The notes: a model not told the origin generated them from the sequence alone. DNA of 64,000 nt from Alcanivorax sp. (GCF_002733835.1 NZ_NVWY01000007.1:1-64000); one strand, 5' to 3'. Shown: positions 35,793-47,852, counted from the first letter of the stretch. Numbers and translations are program-made.

Positions 35793-35825
35793 TAAAAAAA
35801 GGGCCGGCAAATGCCGACCCTTCTT
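35793..35825 (-). terminator. Terminator of pnp
   Basis: On the minus strand, stem AGGGTCGGCA / TGCCGGCCCT is followed by a T run. It also has A/T ends on the other strand and could work both ways. Its core CCGGCAAATGCCGA is shared with the rpsO terminator. Confidence 0.9.
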
Positions 35826-35843
35826 TACAAGCAAAAAGAGAAA

Positions 35844-37937
35844 TTAATCTTCTTTGGCTTCCTTCATGGACAGCTTGATGCGACCACGCTGATCCACATC
35901 AAGGACTTTCACCTTGATGATCTCGCCTTCGTTCACGTAGTCAGTCACTTTTTCTACGCGCTCTTCAGCAATTTGGGAGATGTGCAGCAGGCCTTCAGTG
36001 CCAGGCATGATCGCCACAAACGCACCGAAATCGACAACACGGGTTACCTTGCCTTCGTAGATCACGCCCACTTCAGCTTCAGCAGTGATTTCTTCCACAC
36101 GACGCACGGCTTCATCCGCTTTTTCACGGGTTTCACCGTAGATTTTCACGCTACCGTCGTCTTCGATATCGATGGTACAACCGGTTTCGTCGGTCAGCGC
36201 ACGAATGGTCGCACCACCTTTACCGATCACATCACGAATCTTGTCCGGGTTGATCTTCAGGGTCAGCAGGGTCGGCGCGTTGTCAGACACCTGGGAGCGA
36301 GACTCGGAGATCGCCTTGTTCATTTCACCCAGAATATGCAGACGGCCGGCATTCGCCTGGTTCAGCGCCTTCTCCATGATCTCTTCGGTGATACCTTCGA
36401 TCTTGATGTCCATCTGCAGGGCCGTAACGCCACGGGCCGTACCCGCCACCTTGAAGTCCATGTCGCCGAGGTGATCTTCGTCACCGAGGATATCGGACAG
36501 GACCGCATAGCGACCGTCTTCTTCCTTCACCAGCCCCATGGCAATACCCGCCACCGGCGCGGTCAGCGGAACACCCGCATCCATCAGCGCCATGGAAGTA
36601 CCGCACACGGACGCCATGGAGGACGAACCGTTGGATTCGGTAATCTCGGAAACCACACGAACGGTGTACGGGAAGTCCTGCACGCTGGGCACAACGGCTT
36701 CCACACCACGACGCGCCAGACGGCCGTGGCCGATTTCACGACGTTTCGGAGAGCCGATAAAGCCGGTCTCGCCCACACAGTACGGAGGGAAGTTGTACTG
36801 CAGCATGAAGTGATCCTGGCGGGACCCTTCCAGCGCATCGATGAACTGGGCATCGCGCATGCCACCCAGAGTGGCCGTCACGATGGCCTGGGTTTCACCA
36901 CGGGTGAACAACGCAGAACCGTGGGTTTTGGCCAGGGTGCCCACCTGACAATCGATTGCACGGACAGCGTCCAGAGCACGGCCGTCGATACGCGGCTTGC
37001 CGGATACCACGGCTTCACGCACTACGCTCTTTTCGATCTTGCCGAACAGCTCTTTCACTTCGCCGGCTTCCGGAGCACCTTCTTCGCCGGTGGCAAATTC
37101 AGCCACACAGGCTTCGCGCAGCTCGCCAACCTTGGCGTAACGGGCCATCTTCTCGGTGATGGTGTAAGCCTCGCCCAGCGCCGCGGCGAATTTGTCTTTG
37201 ATGGCGGCCTTCAGGGTTTCGTTCTGCTCAGCCGGTTTCCAGTCCCAGGTCTCGGTGCCCACTTCGGCAGCGAATTCCTTGATGCCCTGGATCAGCGGCT
37301 GCATTTCCATATGGCCGAACAATACCGCACCCAGCATCTGGTCTTCAGACAGCTCCTGCGCTTCCGATTCCACCATCAGTACCGCAGGCTCGGTGCCAGC
37401 CACAACCAGATCCAGCGCAGACTCGGCCAGTTCGGTGTAGCTCGGGTTCAGGATGTACATGCCATCCTTGTAACCCACACGGGCGGCGCCGATGGGGCCA
37501 TTGAACGGAATCCCGGAAATGGACAGGGCAGCGGAGGTACCGATCAGGGCAGCGATATCCGGGTCACGGTTCTTGTCCGAAGACATCACGGTGGCCACAA
37601 CCTGCACTTCATTCATGAAGCCATTGGGGAACAGCGGGCGAATCGGGCGATCGATCAGGCGGCAGGTCAGCGTTTCTTTTTCGCTGGGGCGGCCTTCACG
37701 CTTCAGAAAGCCACCGGGAATACGGCCGGTTGCGTAGGTCTTTTCCTGATAGTTAACGGTCAGGGGAAAGAAGTTCTGCCCTGGATTGGCTTCTTTTTTG
37801 CCCACCACGGTGACAAGCACTTCGGTGTCACCGATACGGACCATGACAGCGGCAGTTGCCTGGCGGGCGATCTGCCCGGTTTCCAGGGTGACGGTGTCAC
37901 GGCCAAACTGAATTTGCTTGGTGATTTTATTAAACAT
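35844..37937 (-). CDS. pnp: Polyribonucleotide nucleotidyltransferase (PNPase)
   Basis: 3'-5' phosphorolytic exoribonuclease of the degradosome, 697 residues. Two RNase PH domains, a KH domain ([16 protein letters not shown]) and a C-terminal S1 domain ([33 protein letters not shown]) are in the normal order. It follows rpsO on the minus strand. The leader between them is 256 bases and contains a heptad repeat; PNPase genes commonly autoregulate through such leaders. Confidence 0.97.
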   Translation of the reverse strand: MFNKITKQIQFGRDTVTLETGQIARQATAAVMVRIGDTEVLVTVVGKKEANPGQNFFPLTVNYQEKTYATGRIPGGFLKREGRPSEKETLTCRLIDRPIRPLFPNGFMNEVQVVATVMSSDKNRDPDIAALIGTSAALSISGIPFNGPIGAARVGYKDGMYILNPSYTELAESALDLVVAGTEPAVLMVESEAQELSEDQMLGAVLFGHMEMQPLIQGIKEFAAEVGTETWDWKPAEQNETLKAAIKDKFAAALGEAYTITEKMARYAKVGELREACVAEFATGEEGAPEAGEVKELFGKIEKSVVREAVVSGKPRIDGRALDAVRAIDCQVGTLAKTHGSALFTRGETQAIVTATLGGMRDAQFIDALEGSRQDHFMLQYNFPPYCVGETGFIGSPKRREIGHGRLARRGVEAVVPSVQDFPYTVRVVSEITESNGSSSMASVCGTSMALMDAGVPLTAPVAGIAMGLVKEEDGRYAVLSDILGDEDHLGDMDFKVAGTARGVTALQMDIKIEGITEEIMEKALNQANAGRLHILGEMNKAISESRSQVSDNAPTLLTLKINPDKIRDVIGKGGATIRALTDETGCTIDIEDDGSVKIYGETREKADEAVRRVEEITAEAEVGVIYEGKVTRVVDFGAFVAIMPGTEGLLHISQIAEERVEKVTDYVNEGEIIKVKVLDVDQRGRIKLSMKEAKED

Positions 37938-38025
37938 ATCTCGTCTCTTCTCTCTTCTTCACAACAGTCTTCGAGGCCCATGCCTCTAATAAACAATCTT
38001 CTTCCGCTCGCGCATCATAACCAGA

Positions 38026-38051
38026 AACGCATCACGCATCACGCCTCGCGC
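38026..38051. repeat. Heptad repeat in the pnp leader
   Basis: Units ACGCATC, ACGCATC, ACGCCTC and GCGCG follow each other at 7-bp spacing. Farther along, GCCTCAGG occurs twice and CTGAGGCG once in inverted form (38051-38113), giving a weak mirrored arm. Confidence 0.6.
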
Positions 38052-38136
38052 GCCTCAGGCTCCGAAACACCACAGCCTCAGGCCCATACCAACACCCCTT
38101 CTTGTCTGAGGCGAGGAATTTATTGCTTGCCCCAAA

Positions 38137-38172
38137 ACAACAGAAGCCCGGCAAATGCCGAGCTTCTGTTGT
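38137..38172 (-). terminator. Terminator of rpsO
   Basis: On the minus strand a long stem ACAACAGAAGC / GCTTCTGTTGT with a nested CGGCA/TGCCG tip is followed by TTTTGG. It lies 21 bases after the rpsO stop. Confidence 0.85.
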
Positions 38173-38193
38173 GGTTACCCAATCTACGGCCTG

Positions 38194-38463
38194 TTAGCGA
38201 CGCAGACCCAGCTTTTCGATCAGCTGGAGGTAACGGGTGCGGTCTTTCTTGGCCAGGTAGTCCAGCAGCTTACGACGCTGGTTTACCATGCGGATCAGAC
38301 CACGACGGCTGTGGTGATCCTTCTTGTGGCCTTTGAAGTGATCCTGCAGGCCATTGATGTTGGCGCTCAGCAGAGCCACCTGAACTTCCGGGGAACCGGT
38401 GTCGTTCTCTTTGCGGCCATGCTCTTTCAGGATCTCAGCTTTCTGTTCAGCGGTTAACGCCAT
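38194..38463 (-). CDS. rpsO: 30S ribosomal protein S15
   Basis: Primary 16S rRNA-binding protein, 89 residues, the exact family length, with the conserved [26 protein letters not shown] and RRKLLDYL blocks. It lies between truB and pnp as in most gammaproteobacteria. Confidence 0.98.
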   Translation of the reverse strand: MALTAEQKAEILKEHGRKENDTGSPEVQVALLSANINGLQDHFKGHKKDHHSRRGLIRMVNQRRKLLDYLAKKDRTRYLQLIEKLGLRR

Positions 38464-38544
38464 GTTGCTTCTCCAATATGCTCAATTAAGGTCACGGCCA
38501 GCCATGCATATTTATAGCTGCCGTCATTAATCAGGCCAGTCCCC

Positions 38545-39471
38545 TCAGGAAGCTCCGCCTGCGATCAGACGACGAGGGGCAATCCGCCCGTCTTCCAATA
38601 CTTCTCCGACACCCAGAAATTCACCACTGGATGCCTGATAAACGCTGACCCAGCCGTCCAGAGGACGGTCTGAGGCCATCACTGGCTGACCCTGCTGCAG
38701 GTAATACGCCGCATTGTCACCCAGTTCAACGCGCGGCCAGTCTGCCACGCTGGTAGATAAAGGCAAGAGCAGTTCGTCGATTGCCTCGAACCCGCCGGTT
38801 TCCTTGATCTTGCCCAGCTGCTCCAGAGTCAGCATGCGCTCCGCGGGATAAGGCCCCGCCGACAGGCGGTGCAGCGCCGTTACATGGCCACCGCAACCCA
38901 GCAGTGCGCCGGTATCTTCCACCAGAGAGCGCACATAAGTGCCTTTGGAGCAATCCACCTCGAACTCCACCTCATCACCATCGATGCGCAAAATTCGCAG
39001 GTCGTAAATGGTCACCGGCCGCGGCTTGCGCTCCACGGTCTTGCCCTCGCGGGCCAGCTTGTACAGCGGCACCCCCTCGTGCTTGATGGCCGAATACATG
39101 CTGGGGATCTGTTCGATGTCGCCCTTGAACGACAATAAGGCCGTCTCGATCTGGGCGGACGACGCGTTCACCTCGGTGGTTTCCACCACATCGCCGTCGG
39201 CGTCACCGGTTTCCGTGGTCACACCCAGCTTGGCGGTGACCCGGTAACTCTTGTCGGATTCCAGCAAAAACTGGCTGAACTTGGTGGCTTCACCAAAACA
39301 AATCGGCAACATGCCGGTGGCCAGCGGATCCAGACTACCGGTATGCCCCGCCTTGGCAGCGGCAAACATTTTCTTGGCCATCTGCAGCGCGCCATTACTG
39401 CTCACGCCGGACGATTTATCCAATAACAGGATGCCGTTGAGATCACGGCCTCTGGGACGACGCTTTGCCAC
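38545..39471 (-). CDS. truB: tRNA pseudouridine-55 synthase
   Basis: Makes pseudouridine 55 in the T loop of tRNAs. The 308-residue protein has the catalytic Asp in GSLDPLATGMLP, the substrate loop KSYRVTAKLG and the EFEVDCSKGTYVRSL block, plus a C-terminal PUA-like domain. It follows rbfA by 14 bases in the rimP-nusA-infB-rbfA-truB-rpsO-pnp run. Confidence 0.97.
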   Translation of the reverse strand: MAKRRPRGRDLNGILLLDKSSGVSSNGALQMAKKMFAAAKAGHTGSLDPLATGMLPICFGEATKFSQFLLESDKSYRVTAKLGVTTETGDADGDVVETTEVNASSAQIETALLSFKGDIEQIPSMYSAIKHEGVPLYKLAREGKTVERKPRPVTIYDLRILRIDGDEVEFEVDCSKGTYVRSLVEDTGALLGCGGHVTALHRLSAGPYPAERMLTLEQLGKIKETGGFEAIDELLLPLSTSVADWPRVELGDNAAYYLQQGQPVMASDRPLDGWVSVYQASSGEFLGVGEVLEDGRIAPRRLIAGGAS

Positions 39472-39485
39472 CTGACAGCTCCGAG

Positions 39486-39917
39486 TTACTCGTTGTTTCC
39501 GGTTTCGTCGTCTTCCGGACGCAACTCCCGGTCTTCGGCACGGGCATCATCAATCAACTGCGACAGATGTGCCGCCCGCTCCGGGGTCATGTCGTAATGG
39601 AAACGCAATTTGGGCGTGGTGCGGGTATTGAGGCTCTTCGCCAGGCTGCTGCGCAGGAAGCCGCTGGCCTTGACCAGCGCTTCTTCGGCTTCCACGCCGG
39701 CTTCTTCACCCTGTCCCAGCAAGGTGAAATACACCTCGGCATAGGACAGATCGCGGGAAACCGTGACATCCTGAATCGTCGCCAGATTGACCCGCGGGTC
39801 TTTCATTTCAAACTGCAGCAACCGGGACAGTTCACGCTGAATCTGGTCAGCGATACGGTCGGTGCGGTTAAAGCCCTGGGGGCGGCGATGACGGCTCATA
39901 GCAGGGTTCGGGCACAC
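39486..39917 (-). CDS. rbfA: Ribosome-binding factor A
   Basis: Late 30S assembly factor of 143 residues with a type II KH fold, recognisable by RTDRIADQIQRELSRLLQFEMKDPRV and the FTLLG...ALVKASGFLRSSLAKSLNTRTTPKLRFHYD segment. The acidic tail is typical. It begins 3 bases after the infB stop. Confidence 0.96.
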   Translation of the reverse strand: MCPNPAMSRHRRPQGFNRTDRIADQIQRELSRLLQFEMKDPRVNLATIQDVTVSRDLSYAEVYFTLLGQGEEAGVEAEEALVKASGFLRSSLAKSLNTRTTPKLRFHYDMTPERAAHLSQLIDDARAEDRELRPEDDETGNNE

Positions 39918-39920
39918 TCC

Positions 39921-42623
39921 TTACAGGAAGCGCGCCACCTCCTTCACTTCGAAGACTTCGATCTTGTCGCCTTCCTTCACGTCGTTGTAGCTCTTCACCG
40001 CGATGCCACACTCCATGCCGTTACGCACTTCAGGCACATCGTCCTTGAAGCGACGCAGGGATTCCAGCTCGCCTTCGAAGACCACCACATCGTCGCGCAG
40101 AACGCGGATCGGACGGTTCCGGTACAGCGTACCTTCCACCACCATACAACCAGCAACCGCACCGAACTTGGAAGAACGGAACACGTCGCGCACCTGGGCC
40201 ACGCCAAGGATCTCTTCGCGTTTTTCCGGCGCCAGCAAACCACTCATGGCCTGCTTCACGTCATCAATCAGCTCATAAATCACGCTGTAGTAGCGCAGAT
40301 CAATGCCTTCCTGCTCGCAGGTTTTCTTGGCCTTGGAATCTGCACGAACGTTAAAGCCCAGCAACACACCTTCACTGGTCATCGCCAGGTTGACGTCGGA
40401 TTCGTTGATCGCACCCACGCCGCTGGAGACCAGATTCACCTTCACTTCATCAGTGCCCAGATCATTCAGGGCACTGGTCAGCGCTTCCAGTGAACCGCGC
40501 ACATCGGTCTTCAACACGATGTTGACGGTTTTGGTTTCTGCGCTGCCCATATTTTCAAACAGGTTTTCCAGCTTGGATGCCTGTTGACGCTTGAGTTTGA
40601 GCTCACGGTCACGTTCCTGACGGAACTCGGCCACTTCCCGCGCCTTACGCTCGTCGGTCACAACTTGGATCTGCTCACCGGCTTCCGGTGCGCCATTCAG
40701 GCCCAACACTTCCAGCGGAATAGACGGGCCGGCTTTTTTGATCGGCTTGCCGTTCTCATCGATCATCGCCCGCACGCGGCCAAAGTGGGCACCGGCCAGC
40801 AGCATGTCACCGATCTGCAGCTCGCCGCCCTGAACCAAAATGGAAGCAACGGTACCGCGACCTTTCTCGATACGGGATTCAATCACCACACCAGTGGCTG
40901 AACCAGACGCCTGAGCCTGAAGCTCCAGCAATTCAGATTGCAACAGAATGGCATCCAGCAGGTCATCGATGCCTTGGCCGGTATGGGCCGACACATTGAT
41001 GAACTGGTATTCGCCACCCCACTCTTCCGGAATCACATCCTTGGTCGCCATCTCGTTACGCACGCGATCAGGATCCGCCTGCTCTTTATCGATCTTGTTG
41101 ACCGCAATAATGATCGGCGCACCGGATGCTTTCGCGTGATTGATCGCTTCTTCGGTTTGCGGCATCAGGCCGTCATCGGCCGCCACCACAATCACCACGA
41201 TATCCGTGGCTTTGGCACCACGGGCACGCATGGCGGTAAAGGCCGCGTGGCCAGGAGTATCGAGGAAGGTAATCATGCCCTTCTCGTGCTCAACGTGGTA
41301 CGCACCAATGTGCTGGGTAATACCGCCGGCTTCACCGCTTGCCACCTTGGCTTTACGGATATAGTCCAGCAGGGAAGTCTTACCGTGGTCCACGTGGCCC
41401 ATAATGGTAACAACAGGCGCACGGTGCTCGGAATCCACGCCTTCACGGGTAACCAGATCCGCGGCCAGATGATCTTCAAGCAGCTCTTCCTGCCCTTTGC
41501 TGGCAATGGGCTTGTGCCCCATCTCTTCCACCAACAGGAAGGCGGTTTCCTGATCGATCGGCTGATTGACAGTGACCATCTCGCCCATCTTCATCAGGGA
41601 CTTGATCAACGACTTGGCCTTGACGTTCATACGCTGGGCCAGGTCGGTCACAGTAATAGTATCTGGAACTTCGACTTCGTAGATTTTCTTCTCCGTCGGC
41701 GTTTTAAAGCCATGCTGCTTGTTCATGGAGCTCTTCATCTTGCCGTGCACAACGCCCGCAACCTTGGGTTTGCGACGACGACGGCGAGACTGGCGCTCTT
41801 CACGCTGGTAGCTGGCTTCCTGGGCAGCATTAACGATGGACGAACCTTTGTCCTTTTCGTCTTCCGCAGCAGGCTTCTTCTCTTCCTGCTCGCCACGCTG
41901 TTCCAGTTCAGCTGCAATGCGGGCCGCTTCTTCAGCGGTGCGGCGAGCCGCTTCTTCTTCCGCTTTCTTGCGGGCTTCCGCTTCCTGCTTGCGCTTGGCT
42001 TCATCAGCTTCACGCTGCTTGCGCTCGGCTTCTTCGCGCTTGGCTTTTTCTTCCGGCGTTTCTTCCTTGGCCGGTTTCTTGGTTGCAGAAACCTTGGGCA
42101 CAGAAACGCGTTTGCTCTTTTCTTCCGCCGCTTTTTCGCCGGCAGCTTTGCGTTCCTGCTCAGCCTTGGCGCGTGCTTCGTCTTCCTTCAACCGTGCCGC
42201 TTCATCATCCGCAGCACGTTTGGCGGCTTCTTCTGCCGCGCGTTTCTCTTCTTCCGCAGCACGTGCAGCTTCTTCAGCCGCCAGGCGTTCTGCTTCTTCA
42301 CGCTCTTCCGCTTCCAGTACATCGCGCTTCACGTAGGTGCGCTTCTTGCGCACTTCCACGTTCACGGTCTTGGACTTGCCGGCAGCGCCGGTGGTCTTGA
42401 TGGTGCTGGTGGATTTACGCTTCAGCGTAATTTTCTTTCCACTGCTTTCGTCCTGGGCACCATGAGACTTGCGCAGATGCGCCAGTAGCTGCTGCTTCTG
42501 TTCATCGGAGACCACTTCGCTGGCATCGCCATGGGGCAAGCCTGCGTCTTTCATCTGCGTGAGCAGCTTCTCGACGGGCGTCCCTACGATGTCGGCCAGT
42601 TTCTTTACGGTCGTTTCTGCCAT
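39921..42623 (-). CDS. infB: Translation initiation factor IF-2
   Basis: GTPase that brings fMet-tRNA to the 30S subunit, 900 residues. The N-terminal IF2-N domain is followed by a long Glu/Ala/Lys/Arg-rich coiled stretch (about 110-290), a second N domain, then the G domain with GHVDHGKTS (about 405), DTPGH and NKID, and the C-terminal beta-barrels. All order and length match the family. It lies between nusA and rbfA. Confidence 0.97.
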   Translation of the reverse strand: MAETTVKKLADIVGTPVEKLLTQMKDAGLPHGDASEVVSDEQKQQLLAHLRKSHGAQDESSGKKITLKRKSTSTIKTTGAAGKSKTVNVEVRKKRTYVKRDVLEAEEREEAERLAAEEAARAAEEEKRAAEEAAKRAADDEAARLKEDEARAKAEQERKAAGEKAAEEKSKRVSVPKVSATKKPAKEETPEEKAKREEAERKQREADEAKRKQEAEARKKAEEEAARRTAEEAARIAAELEQRGEQEEKKPAAEDEKDKGSSIVNAAQEASYQREERQSRRRRRKPKVAGVVHGKMKSSMNKQHGFKTPTEKKIYEVEVPDTITVTDLAQRMNVKAKSLIKSLMKMGEMVTVNQPIDQETAFLLVEEMGHKPIASKGQEELLEDHLAADLVTREGVDSEHRAPVVTIMGHVDHGKTSLLDYIRKAKVASGEAGGITQHIGAYHVEHEKGMITFLDTPGHAAFTAMRARGAKATDIVVIVVAADDGLMPQTEEAINHAKASGAPIIIAVNKIDKEQADPDRVRNEMATKDVIPEEWGGEYQFINVSAHTGQGIDDLLDAILLQSELLELQAQASGSATGVVIESRIEKGRGTVASILVQGGELQIGDMLLAGAHFGRVRAMIDENGKPIKKAGPSIPLEVLGLNGAPEAGEQIQVVTDERKAREVAEFRQERDRELKLKRQQASKLENLFENMGSAETKTVNIVLKTDVRGSLEALTSALNDLGTDEVKVNLVSSGVGAINESDVNLAMTSEGVLLGFNVRADSKAKKTCEQEGIDLRYYSVIYELIDDVKQAMSGLLAPEKREEILGVAQVRDVFRSSKFGAVAGCMVVEGTLYRNRPIRVLRDDVVVFEGELESLRRFKDDVPEVRNGMECGIAVKSYNDVKEGDKIEVFEVKEVARFL

Positions 42624-42685
42624 GTCAGCAACACTCTCCTGTCCGTCTCTGATGGTGCCTGCTTGATCAGCCTGAAAAGGGGCGG

Positions 42686-44194
42686 TTATGCCCCGGCTTC
42701 GTCTTCGCCTTCAAACCAGGGAGCCCGTGCAGTCATGATCAACTCGGCTGCACGTTCTTCGCTCAGGCCTTCAATTTCCAGCAGGTCATCCACCGCCTGT
42801 TCGGCGAGGTCTTCCATCGTGACAATGCCACGGGAAGCCAATTCAACGGCCAACTCACGGTCCATACCTTCCATGTTCAGAAGGTCTTCCGCAGGCTCGG
42901 CCTGTTCAAACTTCTCTTCAGACACCAGGGCCTTGGTCAACAGCGCGTCTTTGGCGCGCTGGCGCAACAGCTCCACGATCTCTTCATCAAAACCATCAAT
43001 TGCCAGCATCTCTTCCTCAGGCACATAGGCCACTTCTTCGAGGGTAGAGAAACCTTCATCAACCAGTACACCGGCCACATCTTCGTCAACGTCCAACTCA
43101 TTGATGAACGTCTGCAAGGCCTGTTCCGCTTCTTCTTCCTGTTTGGTCTCAGCGTCATCAATAGTCATGACGTTGAGTTCCCAGCCGGTCAGCTCGGAGG
43201 CCAGGCGAATGTTCTGCCCGCTGCGGCCGATAGCCTGGGCCAGTGCGGATTCGTCTTCCACGGCGATATCCATGGAATGGCTTTCTTCATCCATCACGAT
43301 GGAAGCCACTTCCGCCGGCTGCATGGCATTGATCACCAGCTGCGCCGGGTTGTCGTCCCACAGGACGATATCGATACGCTCACCGGCCAACTCATTGGAC
43401 ACCGCCTGGACACGCGCGCCGCGCATACCCACACAGGCACCCACTGGATCAATGCGTTGATCATTGGTTTTCACGGCAATCTTGGCGCGGGACCCCGGAT
43501 CACGGGCAGCACCCTTGATCTCGATCAGCTCTTCACCGATCTCCGGCACTTCGATCTTGAACAATTCGATCAGCATGTCCGGGCAAGCGCGGCTGGCGAA
43601 CAGCTGCGGCCCCCGGTTTTCCTCATTTACACCCAACAGGTAGGCGCGGATGCGGTCGTTCTGACGAACCGCTTCACGGGGAATCATGTGCTCGCGGGTA
43701 ATCAGCGCTTCAGCATTGCCACCGAGATCCAGAATAATGGAATCCCGGGTCGCTTTTTTCACCGTGCCGCTAACCAGGTCGCCAATGCGATCACGATATT
43801 CTTCAACAATCTGACGGCGCTCGGCTTCACGTACCTTTTGTACGATAACCTGCTTGGCAGTCTGTGCAGCGATACGGCCAAAGGCTTCGGATTCAACTTC
43901 CTCTTCCCAGGTATCACCGATCTGCAACGACGCATCCTGCTCGTGCGCTTCATCCAGTGTCAGCTGCTTGCCAAACTCGTAGAGCTCCTCGTCTGGCACC
44001 ACGTGCCATACACGGAAACTCCTGGCATTGCCGGACACCCGGTCAATCTCCACACGAATTTCTACGTCTTCTTGCTTGAAACGTTTCTTGGTGGCCGCCG
44101 CGAGTGCCAGTTCAATGGCCTCGAAGATTACGTCTCGGCTTACACCTTTCTCGTTTGATACGGTTTCCGCTACCAGCAGGATCTCTTTGTTCAT
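42686..44194 (-). CDS. nusA: Transcription termination/antitermination factor NusA
   Basis: RNA polymerase-binding factor, 502 residues, with an N-terminal polymerase domain, S1 domain, two KH domains ([24 protein letters not shown]) and two acidic C-terminal repeats. Starting at the ATG at 44194 gives [13 protein letters not shown], the family N-terminus; the frame extends 23 codons further without similarity. It works at the boxA found before the rRNA operon at the window's left edge. Confidence 0.97.
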   Translation of the reverse strand: MNKEILLVAETVSNEKGVSRDVIFEAIELALAAATKKRFKQEDVEIRVEIDRVSGNARSFRVWHVVPDEELYEFGKQLTLDEAHEQDASLQIGDTWEEEVESEAFGRIAAQTAKQVIVQKVREAERRQIVEEYRDRIGDLVSGTVKKATRDSIILDLGGNAEALITREHMIPREAVRQNDRIRAYLLGVNEENRGPQLFASRACPDMLIELFKIEVPEIGEELIEIKGAARDPGSRAKIAVKTNDQRIDPVGACVGMRGARVQAVSNELAGERIDIVLWDDNPAQLVINAMQPAEVASIVMDEESHSMDIAVEDESALAQAIGRSGQNIRLASELTGWELNVMTIDDAETKQEEEAEQALQTFINELDVDEDVAGVLVDEGFSTLEEVAYVPEEEMLAIDGFDEEIVELLRQRAKDALLTKALVSEEKFEQAEPAEDLLNMEGMDRELAVELASRGIVTMEDLAEQAVDDLLEIEGLSEERAAELIMTARAPWFEGEDEAGA

Positions 44195-44234
44195 GGCCAG
44201 GCCTTTACAAAGACTAAAGTTCTTCAGGGCGTAC

Positions 44235-44690
44235 TCAGTCGAAGCGGGGCTGCAACCGGGCACGATCTACCTGACTGTAAGGAACACGCAAGGTTTCGCC
44301 ATCCAGCTCCACCACCAGCGTATCGCCATCCACGGCCACAATGGCCGCCGTCATTTTGCGCTTGCCGCTTACCGGTGCCAGCAACTTGAGCTGCACATCT
44401 TCACCGATGTAATCGACATACTGCGCAATTTCGAACATGGGCCGATCCATGCCCGGTGAAGACACCTCAAGGTTATATTCACCGGAAATCGGATCTTCCA
44501 CATCCAGCACGCCGCTGACTTCGTGACTCACGGCCGCGCAATTATCTACCGAGATACCGTCTGCATGGTCAATAAATACACGCAGAACAGCCCCGCGCCC
44601 CTGGATGTATTCAACACCCCAGAGCACGAAGCCCAGATCTTCCACTACCGGAGCGAGCAGCTCCGTTAATTGTTCCGTGCGTTTTGACAT
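44235..44690 (-). CDS. rimP: Ribosome maturation factor RimP
   Basis: 30S maturation factor of 151 residues with the two-domain RimP pattern ([65 protein letters not shown]). The ATG at 44690 gives the usual MSKRTEQL start; an upstream in-frame codon at 44714 is not favoured. It is first in the nusA operon, after a tRNA-fMet and its terminator. Confidence 0.95.
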   Translation of the reverse strand: MSKRTEQLTELLAPVVEDLGFVLWGVEYIQGRGAVLRVFIDHADGISVDNCAAVSHEVSGVLDVEDPISGEYNLEVSSPGMDRPMFEIAQYVDYIGEDVQLKLLAPVSGKRKMTAAIVAVDGDTLVVELDGETLRVPYSQVDRARLQPRFD

Positions 44691-44811
44691 AAAACTTTCC
44701 GACGGTACAAACAAAAAATGGGCCCGAGGATGTCACAGCGATTGCAGCTTTGCCGCACAACGACCGTGTATCCACCGCCCATTCCCACTAACCGGGTCGG
44801 TTTGCGGATAA

Positions 44812-44840
44812 CAAAAAGCCCCTGCTAGAGGGGCTTTTTG
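44812..44840 (-). terminator. Terminator after tRNA-fMet
   Basis: Stem AAAAAGCCCCT / AGGGGCTTTTT around a 5-base loop, with T runs on both strands. On the minus strand it stands between tRNA-fMet and rimP, so rimP-nusA needs read-through or its own promoter. Confidence 0.9.
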
Positions 44841-44879
44841 TCCGCTTTGAACCAGAGATGTTTTTCTGGTTCCTCTAAG

Positions 44880-44956
<77 letters not shown>

Positions 44957-44972
44957 TCAAAATCGAGCGCAA

Positions 44973-45001
44973 ATAATACTTAGAGGCACTCACTCTGTCA
45001 A
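44973..45001 (-). promoter_or_regulatory. Strong sigma-70 promoter of tRNA-fMet
   Basis: On the minus strand a perfect TTGACA (44996-45001) and TATTAT (44973-44978) are 17 bases apart, with a GC-rich discriminator and a predicted start about 10 bases before the tRNA. An AT-rich palindrome TCGAAAAA/TTTTTCGA (45009-45031) lies directly upstream and may act as an UP element or as the terminator of tRNA-Leu. The rest of 45032-45165 shows nothing. Confidence 0.85.
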
Positions 45002-45165
45002 GGCATTATCGAAAAAGTATTTATTTTTCGAAGCCTTAGCATCGGGAAAAGCCACATAACCCGATACTGATCAACCCGTGGGTCGATTCTGAAGAAAGCC
45101 GGTCAATCCACCGATTTCCTTCATACGTTTCACTGACAACACACACCAGCAAAACGTTCCCTAAT

Positions 45166-45251
45166 TGGTGCCGAAGGCCGGACTTGAACCGGCACGAGCG
45201 AAGCTCACTACCCCCTCAAGATAGCGTGTCTACCAATTCCACCACTTCGGC
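45166..45251 (-). tRNA. tRNA-Leu (GAG)
   Basis: An 86-base class II tRNA with encoded CCA, acceptor stem GCCGAAG/CTTCGGC, long variable arm and anticodon loop TTGAGGG, giving anticodon GAG. It lies 13 bases after secG and is probably co-transcribed with tpiA-secG, as in E. coli. Confidence 0.96.
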
Positions 45252-45264
45252 AAAGAACGCTTAC

Positions 45265-45708
45265 TTACTGCTCCGGCTGAGGCGCGTCAGCCGGGGCCGG
45301 GGATTCTACCTCAGCTTGAGGCACATCCGAAACTTCTTTTTGCCCTTCATTGGCTTCTGGCGCCACAGGCACTTCTGTCATGCCAGCGGGCACGTCGGAT
45401 TGCTCCTCGTCAACGACGGGAACATCCTGATGCTCGACGGTTTCCAGTTCCGGCAGGAAGCTACGCGTGCTATCCGCTTCCTGACGCGCCATCCAGGCCA
45501 ACACTAGGCTGGTCACAAAGAAAACCGCCGCCAGCACCGCCGTGGCACGGGTCAGGAAGTTTGCGGAACCGGCGCTCCCGAATACCGTCTGCGAGCCACC
45601 GCCGCCAAAGGAAGCACCGGCATCCGCGCCTTTACCGTGCTGAATAAGCACCAGACCAATCAGCCCAAGGGCTGCCAGCACGTGCACTACATGAACAACA
45701 ATATCCAT
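45265..45708 (-). CDS. secG: Protein translocase subunit SecG
   Basis: Small SecYEG subunit of 147 residues with two membrane helices (about 5-22 and 52-72) separated by the conserved [18 protein letters not shown] region. The C-terminal half (about 80-147) is an acidic, Pro/Glu-rich tail longer than the E. coli one. It lies after tpiA by 11 bases and before tRNA-Leu. Confidence 0.94.
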   Translation of the reverse strand: MDIVVHVVHVLAALGLIGLVLIQHGKGADAGASFGGGGSQTVFGSAGSANFLTRATAVLAAVFFVTSLVLAWMARQEADSTRSFLPELETVEHQDVPVVDEEQSDVPAGMTEVPVAPEANEGQKEVSDVPQAEVESPAPADAPQPEQ

Positions 45709-45719
45709 AACGTCTCTAA

Positions 45720-46463
45720 TTATTCCGCCGCCTGACAGATCGCAACAAAGCTGTCGGCTGTTAACGATGCCCCACCGATCAGACCCCCATCGATGTCTGA
45801 CTGGGCAAATAGAAGGGCGGCATTATCCGCCTTTACGCTGCCGCCGTAAAGCAACCGCAGCGATTGAGCGATATCCGGGTCATTTTCTGCCAAAGACTGG
45901 CGCAAACAGGCATGCACGGCCTGAGCCTGTTCCGGGCTTGCCGTCTTGCCGGTACCAATGGCCCAGACCGGCTCATAGGCAACAACGGCCTTCGCAAACG
46001 CCGCAATGCCCACCGCATCGATCACCGCCTGCAGCTGCCCACAGACCACCGCCTCTGTATTGTCTGCCTCTCGCTCCGCCAGGGTTTCCCCCACACACAA
46101 GACGGGAATCAGCCCTGCCGCCTGCACCTGGGCGAACTTGTCAGCAATCTGCGCATCGCTTTCCGCGTACAAGGCACGGCGCTCGGAATGACCAATAATC
46201 ACATAACCGCAACCCGTTTCCGCCAGCATGGAGGCAGACACCTCACCCGTGAAGGCGCCGTCTGCCTGATCACTGACATTCTGCGCCCCCAGGCCAATGG
46301 CCTCCGGCAACTGCTCGCGGGCAGAGACCAGATAGGGAAACGGCGGACATACGACCACATCCGCCGCACCCTGATAATCCGCCAGGGCCGCCGCCATGGA
46401 CGCCACCAGAGATTGCCCGCCATTCATTTTCCAGTTGCCAGCAACCAGAGGGGTTCTTTTCAT
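45720..46463 (-). CDS. tpiA: Triose-phosphate isomerase
   Basis: Glycolytic isomerase of 247 residues with GNWKMNG (catalytic Lys), IIGHSERR (catalytic His), the [11 protein letters not shown] loop (catalytic Glu) and LLYGGSV. The start at 46463 follows AAGGA and gives the family N-terminus. It lies between glmM and secG. Confidence 0.97.
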   Translation of the reverse strand: MKRTPLVAGNWKMNGGQSLVASMAAALADYQGAADVVVCPPFPYLVSAREQLPEAIGLGAQNVSDQADGAFTGEVSASMLAETGCGYVIIGHSERRALYAESDAQIADKFAQVQAAGLIPVLCVGETLAEREADNTEAVVCGQLQAVIDAVGIAAFAKAVVAYEPVWAIGTGKTASPEQAQAVHACLRQSLAENDPDIAQSLRLLYGGSVKADNAALLFAQSDIDGGLIGGASLTADSFVAICQAAE

Positions 46464-46517
46464 TGTTGGATTCCTTGGAGTCTTTTCTTGTGCCAACCAG
46501 CCCGACCGCTCTTGCGG

Positions 46518-47852
46518 TCAGGCAATGGCTTTTTCAACCACATCGGCCAGTTCACGACAGAGCGTCGCCACCTGATCGCCATCTTTACCTTCTATCATCA
46601 CCCGCACCAATGGCTCCGTGCCGGAAGGCCGCAAAAGCACACGGCCATTGCCTGCCAACCGCTCCTCGACGCTGGCCATCGCCGCCTGCACGTCCGAATG
46701 CTCCATAAAACCATCGCGGTTGGGGCCACGCACATTGATCATCTGCTGGGGCAGCATGACAACATCAGCCACGGCATCCGCCAAACTTTCACTCCGGCGG
46801 GACAAGGCTGCCAGCACCTGCAGGGCCGACACGGTGCCATCACCGGTGGAAGTGCAATCCAGGCACACCAGGTGCCCGGAAGATTCGCCACCAATACTCC
46901 AGCCACGCTTATCCAGCTGCTCCATGACGTAACGATCGCCGACCTTGGCACGCACAAATTCAATACCTTCAGCCTTCAGTGCCAGCTCCAGCCCGAAATT
47001 GGACATGAGAGTGCCAACCACGCCTGCCATTTTTGCGCCATTGTCCTTGCGGTCTCGAGCCACCACGAACAGCAGCTGGTCACCATCCACCAGATTGCCC
47101 GCATGATCCACCATCAGCAGCCGGTCTGCGTCACCATCCAGCGCCACCCCCAGATCCGCCTTTTCTTCCAGCACTCTGCGCTGCAGAGCCTCAGGGTGTG
47201 TGGAGCCGCAATCGCGATTGATATTGAAACCGTCGGGCTGGTTAGCCATTGGCACCACCGTTGCGCCCAGCTCTTCAAACACATCCGGCGCGATGTGGTA
47301 GGCCGCACCATTGGCCGTATCCACCACAATTTTCATGCCGCTGAGATCCAGGCCCGGCACAGTGCTTTTGCAAAACTCGATGTAGCGGCCACGGGCGTCA
47401 TCAATGCGGCGCACCTTGCCGATCTGGTCCGTGGACACCACGGAAATTTCTTCGTCCAGCAAACGTTCAATTTCCAGCTCAATCTCGTCATTGAGCTTGC
47501 GGCCATCTGCACCGAAAAACTTGATACCGTTATCCGTATAGGGATTATGGGATGCGGAAATAACGATGCCCGCCTGGGCCGACAAGGTACGGGTCAGATA
47601 GGCAATCCCCGGTGTGGGCAACGGCCCCAGCAGGCGCACATCCACCCCGGCAGCGGAAATCCCTGCCTCCAGGGCCGACTCGAACATGTAGCCGGAAATA
47701 CGGGTGTCCTTGCCGATCAAAATCTTGCTGCCGCCCCGTGCGGCCAGCACCTTGCCTGCCGCCCAACCCAGCTTGAGCACAAAATCCGGTGTGATAGGAA
47801 ACTCCCCCACCGTGCCGCGCACCCCATCAGTGCCGAAATATTTGCGCGTCAT
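46518..47852 (-). CDS. glmM: Phosphoglucosamine mutase
   Basis: Converts glucosamine-6-phosphate to glucosamine-1-phosphate for wall and LPS precursors. The 444-residue protein starts [11 protein letters not shown], has the phospho-serine loop ISASHNPY (about 100), the metal site DGDADR, and the C-terminal phosphate site [12 protein letters not shown]. Its start overlaps the folP stop by 4 bases (ATGA). Confidence 0.97.
   Translation of the reverse strand: MTRKYFGTDGVRGTVGEFPITPDFVLKLGWAAGKVLAARGGSKILIGKDTRISGYMFESALEAGISAAGVDVRLLGPLPTPGIAYLTRTLSAQAGIVISASHNPYTDNGIKFFGADGRKLNDEIELEIERLLDEEISVVSTDQIGKVRRIDDARGRYIEFCKSTVPGLDLSGMKIVVDTANGAAYHIAPDVFEELGATVVPMANQPDGFNINRDCGSTHPEALQRRVLEEKADLGVALDGDADRLLMVDHAGNLVDGDQLLFVVARDRKDNGAKMAGVVGTLMSNFGLELALKAEGIEFVRAKVGDRYVMEQLDKRGWSIGGESSGHLVCLDCTSTGDGTVSALQVLAALSRRSESLADAVADVVMLPQQMINVRGPNRDGFMEHSDVQAAMASVEERLAGNGRVLLRPSGTEPLVRVMIEGKDGDQVATLCRELADVVEKAIA

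Noticed and set aside
35811-38336. 841-residue plus-strand frame opposite pnp
   Set aside because: It is a mirror of the pnp codon pattern and continues through the rpsO terminator and into rpsO.
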